A stretch of DNA of 22,524 nt, taken from the IMG/VR virus record IMGVR_UViG_3300047457_001033, positions 1-22,524 of that record; one strand, given 5' to 3'. This document shows, piece by piece, positions 7,819-15,400 of this stretch (the stretch's first letter is position 1; every line of letters begins with the position of its first letter). This stretch comes from a virus. A program made the position numbers and the translations under genes. The notes under the pieces are model-generated. The model had not been told where the DNA came from, did no database searches, and worked only from the letters and a program-made list of their open reading frames with translations.

Positions 7819-9207
7819 ATGGCTTACATTAATACAATTAACCCGAATAACGCTCCAGGCGCGGTAACGGGTGCAGTAAACGCTGGGAACGTTAACTCCC
7901 AATATGTTTTCGGGAACATCCAAAAACCCGACTTTAGTGATTACATCACTTATCGCTTTCCTCAATACACCATCACGACTCTCTTGAATCGTATTGGTCG
8001 TAAATCTCCTGTTGTCGGTAACGACGTTTTCAGTTGGTTTGAAAAAGGTAAGTTCCGTAACCCTTACACTATTTTGGCATTAACAGGTGGTACAGGGGCA
8101 GTAGTTACCGCCACAATTAACGTGACTAGTACTGTTTCTGGAACTCCCTTGTTGACTGGTGATGTGGTTAGGTTTGAGGGTGGCGACTTGGCTGTTGTAA
8201 CGGCAAGTACTGTTACATCAACGACTGCTAGTGGTCAGATTGCTGTTCAAACAATTGATGGAAACGCATTCACATCTGCATTAGCAACCACCCAACGATT
8301 CTCGCACGTGTTTAACATTCAGGAGGAATATTCAAATTCTCCCTCTGGTCGCGTATGGCAAGAAACTCAAGTCAACGAGTATTTGGCCATCATGCGTCGA
8401 GCAGTAACGTGTTCCACAACACAGGGCTCTAACATGAAGTATGTGAAGAAGTCCGATAGCGAGTGGTCCTACTACTACATCAACGAGATGGAGACCATGC
8501 AGGAAATGGCTATGGACCGCGAGATGTACATCTTGACATCCAAAGCCAGCACAAGCAACACCACTGGTAACGTGTTCCCGACTGGGACTGGACGTTTGGC
8601 TGGTAATGGTATCATTCCTAAAATCACCGCTGGTGGTGTAGTTGGTACCTATTCTTCTGCCATTGCGGAGTCAGACCTTGCCGAGCAAGTTCGCTTGATG
8701 TGCCTGAACAGCTCCGGAAACGAGTTCACTGTTCTTTGCGGTAGCCAAGCCTTCGCTGACGCTCAGTTCGCCTTGCGTGACTACACCTTGAACGGTGGAA
8801 TCAGCTTCGGCACATTCTCTGGAGCAGGAATCATGACCGGTATCAACATCACTCAGTACAAGTTTATGGACAAAATCCTTAACTTCGTGTTGTACTACCC
8901 ATTCGCTAACCAAGCGTTGTTCCCAACTCCTGTATCCAGCGGTATCAACTGGGATAAAGCGATGTTGTTCTTGAACATGGGTACCGATGATCGCGGTAAT
9001 CCGCTCATCAACTTGCGCTATAAGCAAGACCTCCTCGGACAGAGCCTTGAGTTCCGTCGCACTGTACAGAGCGGTATCACCAGCCCCGAAAGCGGCACCG
9101 GTGTTGAGCGTTCTAACGGTAGGGATGGCTTCACTGTGGACTTCTATTCGTCCATTGGTGTAGAACTCCGTGCGGCCAACAACCATGGCTTGCTGTACGC
9201 TGCGTAA
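7819..9207 (+). CDS. Major capsid protein (HK97-fold, crAss-like)
   Basis: This 462-aa protein has the size, position and composition of a major capsid protein of the HK97 fold, the shell subunit. The N-terminus (MAYINTINPNNAPGAV, then PDFSDYITYRFPQYTITTLL at about 37-56) resembles capsid proteins of crAss-like and related phages. Residues about 85-160 are a Thr/Val/Gly-rich beta segment that may be the E-loop or an inserted domain. The C-terminal part (NSSGNEFTVLCGS at about 297-309 and DFYSSIGVELRAANNHGLL at 441-459) fits the P- and A-domain end. Codon use differs from neighbours: 18 of 20 arginines are CGN and no isoleucine is ATA, which suggests very high expression. A strong terminator follows. 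The 183-aa reverse frame over the 3' half is a shadow of this bias. Confidence 0.9.
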   Translation: MAYINTINPNNAPGAVTGAVNAGNVNSQYVFGNIQKPDFSDYITYRFPQYTITTLLNRIGRKSPVVGNDVFSWFEKGKFRNPYTILALTGGTGAVVTATINVTSTVSGTPLLTGDVVRFEGGDLAVVTASTVTSTTASGQIAVQTIDGNAFTSALATTQRFSHVFNIQEEYSNSPSGRVWQETQVNEYLAIMRRAVTCSTTQGSNMKYVKKSDSEWSYYYINEMETMQEMAMDREMYILTSKASTSNTTGNVFPTGTGRLAGNGIIPKITAGGVVGTYSSAIAESDLAEQVRLMCLNSSGNEFTVLCGSQAFADAQFALRDYTLNGGISFGTFSGAGIMTGINITQYKFMDKILNFVLYYPFANQALFPTPVSSGINWDKAMLFLNMGTDDRGNPLINLRYKQDLLGQSLEFRRTVQSGITSPESGTGVERSNGRDGFTVDFYSSIGVELRAANNHGLLYAA

Positions 9208-9225
9208 AGACAGCGGTTCCACGTG

Positions 9226-9261
9226 GAGAACCCCCGCTCAAAAGGCGGGGGTTTTCTTTTT
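9226..9261 (+). terminator. Strong intrinsic terminator after the capsid gene
   Basis: The stem pairs 9226-9237 with 9245-9256 (12 bp, one G-T wobble) around a core of AACCCCCGC and GCGGGGGTT, with a 7-nt loop TCAAAAG. A run of five T (9257-9261) follows. It lies 19 nt after the capsid stop codon. This is the clearest terminator in the window and should separate capsid transcripts from the genes downstream. Confidence 0.9.
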
Positions 9262-9306
9262 GGAACTATTTTGTTATGATTGCGTTATTGTGTTAAAAAA
9301 AATAAT

Positions 9307-10104
9307 ATGGCTATTTCAAGTAAAGATTTTGTGTTGTTTCTTTTGAAAGAAAACAATGGAGGAAGCTTCCATTTTTCAGAGTACAAGACGTTAGATGGAC
9401 AGGTTCACCGACTTGTTGAAACCATTCTCCCCGATGGGAGAACAAGGTACAAGCGTTTTCACTTCAACCTGGACGAACCATTCACGGTGCATAAATCAAA
9501 CAAGGAATTGCTAGATTTCTTGGAAAACCACCCAAACAATCCAGAATCTCCTTGGTTTAATGGTAAAACCTTGTTCTACAGACTTCAGCCGGAGCTCGAG
9601 TCACAAAAGCGTATTGAGGACAAGCTGTTTAACGCAAAAGTTCTCACACTCGCATCTGAGCTGAAAGGCAAGCGTTTGTTTGAGGTGGCATCATTGTGCG
9701 GATTATTCTTTGACGAATCAGAGGGGGAAACCCTGGCATTTGAGGCTATTCTTTCATTTGCGGAGTTACGACCACAAGAGTTTATGAAGGCCTATAATGT
9801 GCCCAATAAGGAGGCTAGAATGCGACATTTAGTTCGCACAGCCGTAGGGAAGGGCGTTATCTCAAACGCAGATGGGGTATACCGTTTTGGGTCTTATACG
9901 CTTGGTGTTGACGAGAACTCCGTAATCGGCAAGCTAACCAACGAAAAAGAAGTCCTGGAGATGATTGAGAACCGTATTGGATTCGTTGACACCGAAAACA
10001 CTGAAGCGAAGCCTCAACCAAAGGAGAAGACCCATAATGAGGATCAGGCGATCACCATGGATGACTTAAACAAGCATACAAGAGGGCGAAAACCTCAATC
10101 TTAG
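9307..10104 (+). CDS. Unrecognised protein encoded alone after the capsid gene
   Basis: I do not recognise this 265-aa protein. The ATG at 9307 (MAISSKDF) is preferred to an in-frame TTG at 9280, because the stretch between reads as a leader rich in A and T and would add only an unconserved-looking RYCVKKNN peptide. Residues 1-65 look like a beta-hairpin domain (GGSFHFSEYKTLDGQVHRLV). Residues about 70-200 are mainly helical, including a LASELKGKRLFEVASLCGLF stretch. The tail from about 225 is charged and disordered, ending in RGRKPQS. I see no membrane segment or catalytic motif. It is framed by two intrinsic terminators, so it forms its own transcription unit inside an otherwise continuous late operon. 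It may be a head-associated, DNA-binding or head-completion protein. Confidence 0.75.
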   Translation: MAISSKDFVLFLLKENNGGSFHFSEYKTLDGQVHRLVETILPDGRTRYKRFHFNLDEPFTVHKSNKELLDFLENHPNNPESPWFNGKTLFYRLQPELESQKRIEDKLFNAKVLTLASELKGKRLFEVASLCGLFFDESEGETLAFEAILSFAELRPQEFMKAYNVPNKEARMRHLVRTAVGKGVISNADGVYRFGSYTLGVDENSVIGKLTNEKEVLEMIENRIGFVDTENTEAKPQPKEKTHNEDQAITMDDLNKHTRGRKPQS

Positions 10105-10154
10105 CAAGAACAAAAGGTGAACAAATATTTGCTATTAAAACATGCTTGTTTAGA

Positions 10155-10182
10155 GAGGGGAGCTTAGGCTCCCCTTCTTTTT
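10155..10182 (+). terminator. Intrinsic terminator upstream of the connector genes
   Basis: The core stem is AGGGGAGC (10156-10163) with GCTCCCCT (10168-10175), loop TTAG, with one further G-T pair possible at 10155/10176. TTCTTTTT follows (10175-10182). It ends the transcript of the gene at 9307-10104. The T tract overlaps an in-frame TTG at 10181, which argues against that codon as the start of the next gene. Confidence 0.85.
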
Positions 10183-10231
10183 GAACCAAATTAAATGCGA
10201 TTTTGTTAAGTCTTTTAGAAAACAAGCGCAA

Positions 10232-10966
10232 ATGACGGCACAAGAATTAAACAACAATTTTGACCTTATTGCAGATAGGGTTGGATCTCCATATTTCACT
10301 ACGTCTGAAAAAGAGTACTTTTTTAATACCGCTCAATACGCTATAATCGACGACCTGTTATACCCCGGGTTGAGACCAGGAGCGAAAGAAAATGATGTCT
10401 TTGATTTTCATAAGGTAAGGGCATTTGAGCAAGGAATAGGCCCATTAGTTAGGACGGCCACATTGACGGCAACAGGGGCTGGTCAATCATATTTTACGTT
10501 TGACCAAATAACTTCGGCAACAAGTCCAACGGCTACAGTTTACAAGATAATAAATTTTCTTTGTCAAGACAATGCGGCTACAGGAACGTCGACTTATAAT
10601 AGCGCAAAACACGTAAGAAACATACAGTCTGCCGCGGCTCTTTATGGAAGACTCAGAACATTCAACTCTTTTACTTTTGATCAAAGAAGCGCGATTTACA
10701 CTGTTGCTGGTTATGGCATTGGGACTACGGGCACAACGAATAGATCTAGAATCGAATTCTATCCGGGAGCGGCGGCATCAGGTTCTCTTTATCAGGTAGA
10801 ATTCGTTGTAAATCCACGCCCAATAAGCATATCGGGATCAGTAAACCCAGAGATAGACGTTACGTTTCACAATGACCTTTTATTTAGGGCATTGACATTA
10901 GCGGGAATTTCTACCAGAGACGCTCAATTAGCGCAAGGAGCTCAAGCAATGGAGGTATCTCAATAA
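10232..10966 (+). CDS. Putative head-tail connector or first ring protein
   Basis: The preferred start is ATG 10232 (MTAQELNNNF), giving 244 aa; a TTG at 10181 in frame falls in the terminator T tract. The N-terminal helical part (residues about 1-45, ELNNNFDLIADRVG then EYFFNTAQYAIIDDLLYPG) precedes a Thr/Gly/Ala-rich beta core (about 75-200) and a C-terminal helix with HNDLLFRALTLAG near 215. This layout, together with its place after the capsid genes and before two related ring-like proteins, suggests an adaptor that sits under the portal. In crAss-like phages several such ring proteins precede the large muzzle protein. The role is inferred from context; no family motif is certain. Confidence 0.68.
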   Translation: MTAQELNNNFDLIADRVGSPYFTTSEKEYFFNTAQYAIIDDLLYPGLRPGAKENDVFDFHKVRAFEQGIGPLVRTATLTATGAGQSYFTFDQITSATSPTATVYKIINFLCQDNAATGTSTYNSAKHVRNIQSAAALYGRLRTFNSFTFDQRSAIYTVAGYGIGTTGTTNRSRIEFYPGAAASGSLYQVEFVVNPRPISISGSVNPEIDVTFHNDLLFRALTLAGISTRDAQLAQGAQAMEVSQ

Positions 10967-10974
10967 CATAATAT

Positions 10975-11688
10975 ATGATAAATTCCGTATCACTGAATCA
11001 AGTCGTAAGCAATGCGATGATTTCCCTTGGATCAGAAAATGATTCAGACAAAATTTTATTTTACGAATGGGCAAATGATTGCTTGAGATCAATGGGTTTT
11101 GTTGACCTAAATATATCAACATTTACTGGAACTATATCAGATCCAACGGCGGTGACCGGTGGATCACTCGATATTTCTTCAATATCGCCGAGGGCAATGT
11201 ATATAAATAATATATCAGTGTCTTCTGGCGGGACTTCGTTGATTTACCCAACATTTAGTTCAAACTATTGGGGGAACACAAATAACATTTCAGCTCCAAG
11301 TCAAACAACAACGGCAACGGTTACCAGGGCCACCAGCCCTTCAACCCCAGTTTCTCCCGTATCGGATATTTTATACTTTTTTGGACTTCCTGGCACCGGA
11401 TGGACTAATGGCTCCGTAAGTTACTATTCAATGCCGGTTGACCCATACGGATCCCCACTCATACAAGAAACGTTTATTTCGCCAATTGTTGCTTATATAG
11501 ACTATAGACTTGCAAGGAGGAATCAATCATCCAGCCAAGGGTCAGTGACTTCTCAAGATGTCAATTTGCTCTATCAAATATACGACAGGGCAAAGAATGA
11601 AGCAATTCTAAAAAAGAATAGGCCTGACAAAATTGTTGTGCCAGGGATGGGCGTTGCTTCCGTTATTTTAAAGCATCCACTTCTATAA
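10975..11688 (+). CDS. Putative tail ring protein, first of two tandem paralogues
   Basis: This 237-aa protein shares its layout with the next gene. Its N-terminal helical motif (SVSLNQVVSNAMISLGSEND, residues 4-23) is followed by an FYEWANDCLRSMG helix at 29-41. A beta-rich middle ends in an SYYSMPVDPYGSPLI element near 153-167. A helical C-terminus contains IVAYIDYRLARR and NEAILKKNRPDK. Such small helix/beta/helix proteins encoded in tandem after the capsid genes often form rings between portal and tail. It starts 8 nt after the previous stop and ends 17 nt before the next start. Tail adaptor function is inferred; I cannot tie it to a specific ring of a known virion. Confidence 0.68.
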   Translation: MINSVSLNQVVSNAMISLGSENDSDKILFYEWANDCLRSMGFVDLNISTFTGTISDPTAVTGGSLDISSISPRAMYINNISVSSGGTSLIYPTFSSNYWGNTNNISAPSQTTTATVTRATSPSTPVSPVSDILYFFGLPGTGWTNGSVSYYSMPVDPYGSPLIQETFISPIVAYIDYRLARRNQSSSQGSVTSQDVNLLYQIYDRAKNEAILKKNRPDKIVVPGMGVASVILKHPLL

Positions 11689-11705
11689 AATGAGCGCAAA
11701 AACGG

Positions 11706-12416
11706 ATGCCAATAACAAACACAGTAAGCTTAAATGAAGTTGTATCCAGCGCGTCATTAGCGTTGGGTATGGACGAAAATGATAGGTATAGAGTTGTATT
11801 TTACGATTGGGCTTATCAAGCACTTTCAGACATAGGACTTATGTCCTTAAATATAACAAATTCCACCGGAGCGATCATTACATCTCCGTTTAATTATTTC
11901 CCGATTCCCGGTTCTTGCGTATACATAGACTCAATTGCTATACGAAAAGGAGCAAATGGCTCCGTATGTTATCCGATTTTTGACTCAAACTATTGGGTTA
12001 GCGTTCCGGATGACGACCAAACGATGTACGACAAAGACTATGTCGTGAGCCGACAGGGAAGCAACTTAATTTTTAGTAGCACTATAATCGAAAATGGATT
12101 TACTGACGTAATACTTAGGTATTACGCAATACCATTAGACGCCAACGGAAGCCCACTGATACCTGAGTTCTACATGAGGGCCATCATGGCTTATATAGAG
12201 TACATGTATGTAAAAAGTCAAAGGCACAAAGACAGGTCTTCCGTTCCATTAAGTGAAATACAATTGTTTTATCAACAATGGCTATCCCTCAAATCGGATG
12301 CGATTTCAAGGAGGAACAAGCCGGAAAAACCAGAAATTGAGGCCGCTATTGCGCAATGGATTACGATGTTGCCAAATCAGCGAAGACTTATGAGGGAGTC
12401 CAAAAACAACGTGTAA
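11706..12416 (+). CDS. Putative tail ring protein, second of two tandem paralogues
   Basis: This 236-aa protein matches the previous gene in order and motifs: TVSLNEVVSSASLALGMDEN at residues 6-25, FYDWAYQALSDIG at 32-44, RYYAIPLDANGSPLI near 138-152, then AIMAYIEYMYVKSQ and SDAISRRNKPEK in the C-terminal helices. About half of the first 45 residues match by eye. The two therefore arose by duplication or belong to one family that builds successive rings. The C-terminus differs, with a longer basic tail (NQRRLMRESKNN). The stop overlaps the next start by one base (TAATG, 12414-12418), pointing to coupled translation of the large tail protein. Confidence 0.7.
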   Translation: MPITNTVSLNEVVSSASLALGMDENDRYRVVFYDWAYQALSDIGLMSLNITNSTGAIITSPFNYFPIPGSCVYIDSIAIRKGANGSVCYPIFDSNYWVSVPDDDQTMYDKDYVVSRQGSNLIFSSTIIENGFTDVILRYYAIPLDANGSPLIPEFYMRAIMAYIEYMYVKSQRHKDRSSVPLSEIQLFYQQWLSLKSDAISRRNKPEKPEIEAAIAQWITMLPNQRRLMRESKNNV

Positions 12417-15400
12417 TGCAAGATAGGAATCAAGGGGCGAATTACGAGAAAAAAAGTCAGTCCTTTGAGAAGGGGCTGAATACTGATGTTTCCGCTGCAT
12501 TTCAGCCTGATGGCACGTACAGGGACGCCATAAATATGGAGCTTACTTCTTTTGGTGATCAAAATGTGATCAACCAAATAAAATCAGCCTTGGAGATTTC
12601 AGCACAAGAAATCGTCAGCGGAGGGGATATTACGGCGGTAAACATATTGGGGTATACGCCATCAAAGGCATTAAACACCAGCGGCGTCATCGTTGATGGG
12701 TTTGTAGTGTATGTGCTCGGTAGAGTTTTGTCAAACGAGCCACAATGCGGAATATACTTTTTTGAACAAAGCGGGAACTCTGAGACTGGAACGATTCATT
12801 TAGTTTCAAACGACTCAAATCTTTTCTTTCCTGAAACAGGCAGTATAGACTCTTTTTTCACCCAAATAAATGACAAGATGGAGGTGTTTTTTACGGATTT
12901 CAATAATGAAATACGTAGCATCACCATGAACATGAATTTATGGCCTTTGTCTTCAACGCAGTTAAGCGCTCAATCTTTGTCGTTGAGCACTTCAAGCATA
13001 TCTGTTACAAGTATAGGAGGTGATGGGTCATTGTTAGCCGGTACGTATCAGTTTTCTTTTAGACTAAGAAACTCTTTGACGTTAAGGTACACTGATTGGT
13101 CAGTGTTTACAAATCCAATACCGATTATACCGCAATCATATACAACGGGATCAACAAATGCTTACTACGGAGGAAATGCTGGATATCCAACAACAAGGAG
13201 TATATCTTTTACGGTACCACGAAGTGCTTTAGAAACATCCGCGTATTACGATATTGTCGACATTGCTACAATAAAGAATAACGATGGATCTTACACAGAA
13301 CAAACGCTAGCTTATATAAGCAGCGTCAATAATACTGCTGTTAGCGGAAACCTAGCGATTACGTACAGCGGATCTGAAAGCGAAAGTACTTTACCTATTT
13401 CCGAAATCGTTGTTCCCGACGTAGCGATAAATACAGTAAAGACAATTGTTGAAAAAGATGGCAGGATTATCGCTGGAAACATAAAGTATTACGATAGGAG
13501 AGTACTCGACTCAGAAGCAACAATTACAGACGCAAAAACAATAAGGGTCGCGGTTGACTATCAAGATCCAATAAATACCGAAAAATACAGGGGATATTGG
13601 AGAGATGAGGTCTATAGATTTGGCGTTACATATCACGACAAATTCGGCAACTGGTCTCCCGTAAAGCCACTTAATTTTGCTACTTTCAACAAAAGAGATA
13701 GAACATCGTCGTCCGGAACTTCATGTACTATAGTCACAGGCGCGGGAAATGGCATAAATTACGACAGAAACACATTAACGCTTCAAGCGGCTAGTAATTG
13801 GGATACATCAAAATACTTTGCTGGAGGATCTGCCTTATTTAGAAATGTAATTGTATCAGGAATATCCTTTCCCGACTTTACGTCCGACATTATATCTGTT
13901 GCCACGACTGCGCTTACGGTGCTTGTTCCGGCAAAGATGTGGGCAAATTATCAAACCTTTCAATCGTCTGGAGCGACAGGATCAATGACGGCATTCCCAC
14001 TGAAAGGAAATAATTATAGTCATTCCTCCGATGGTTTCACGTGGAAGTTCCCAAAAAGGGAACACATTGGTGTCACAAGTACAGCAACTACAGGCACTTA
14101 TGGTACATACGAGCACGGAACGTATTCGCTATTAACAACAACTGGTGCTGGAATAACCGCTGCACAAGCGCTTGGACTTGGCGTCACTATAACCAACCAC
14201 CCGTCTTGGGCTGTAGGAATGGCTATTGTCAGAATGGAGCGTGATAAGGATATAATATACCAATCCCCCATAATACCTGCTTCATTGAGTGTTGGCAATA
14301 TAACTCCTGGTAAAAACTTGGGTGCACCTGTTTCAACTTTAGATTACCAGGTCATAAATGGAGTTGGTGAACTCGACCACTTGTCCCCAAAAGTCCTAAA
14401 GCTAGGAGCGGCGAGGAATATGGAGATATTGACGATAAAAACCTCTTCTTATGCTTCAGGGAACACCACAGGGTATGCTGATGTATATCAACTTCCGTCA
14501 TATCAGCCGTTAAACAGCGTACCAGAAAACAGGCTTATGTGGAAAAAATGTTTTTTCCCTGCGGTTGACTACGTGTATAATTATCTTGGAACACCTCTGG
14601 TTGCTACACCGGATGGCGAAAACAAAAAGGTTGAAATCATTGATGTCTGTGGGTTTAAGTTATCAAATTTGACGCCAATTGATCCAATAACAACTGTGAC
14701 CCAAACAGGAGGGATGTCGGTAACCAAACCGTCAGGATACGTGGAGGCTAGAATTTATCAGTGTGATACACCTACACTGCACTGGTACAATAATGCTTCA
14801 GGCTACACGAATATGCGGACACAAACCGCAACTGGAATACTCGGTAGTTATGAAGACACAAAATGGAGAAAAATAAATGAGTCAATTTTAGTCGCAAACG
14901 GAGTTTACAGCTCCTCGTATGTTGGCTCTAACAAGAGAGCCAATATACAAACAAGACTTTCCTCTACCGGTGCTGATAAGTACATTTACGCCACAACGTT
15001 GATGGACTTAGACAACCTGTTCACAACAGACAGTGTGATTCCTATTCCCAAAGGTTCACCCAAAATATTGCTAAATGTTCCAGAAAAAGGGACTGGCGGT
15101 CAGTCGACCAGGTCTGCCGCTGAGTACCTAATTGCAGGTGAAGAGCTCACGAATCAACAAAAGAACTCGTCAATAGATTCTTCTGATACGCAGTCAATCA
15201 ACTTGTTTTCTTCTGGAATAGATTATCAGAGAAATCTAGCTTTAACTCTGAACCAACCTTTAGACGATCCGCTGTACATGCTTACGGCTCATTACTCAAG
15301 TGAGGGAGTTGGTCAATTTGGCGTTATACCAAGAGATACCACAAACACTAGTGCAACAGGAACAATGGCGACTGTGCCATTTGCTGGATACCTAAACAAC

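Noticed and set aside
8671-9222. 183-codon reverse-strand open frame over the 3' half of the capsid gene
   Set aside because: It lies wholly antisense to a well-supported capsid gene with strong codon bias, which leaves few stops on the reverse strand; it has no leader, neighbours or recognisable domain.
9257-9300. Possible promoter for the gene at 9307 (TATGATTG or TATTTTG with an upstream TTTTTG)
   Set aside because: None of the matches has both a good -7 element and acceptable spacing to a -33 element, and the TTTTTG is the terminator T tract.
9280-9306. TTG start adding nine residues to the gene at 9307
   Set aside because: The added peptide falls in an A/T-rich leader, and a better ATG follows; leaders of this kind precede other genes here.
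10122-10131. Perfect 10-bp palindrome CAAATATTTG between a stop codon and a terminator
   Set aside because: It is A/T-rich and short, expected by chance, with no second copy seen nearby.
12356-12415. Upstream ATG giving a 1670-aa form of the large tail protein
   Set aside because: It would overlap the preceding gene by 61 nt, whereas the ATG at 12416 gives a standard TAATG overlap and begins just before the conserved signature.
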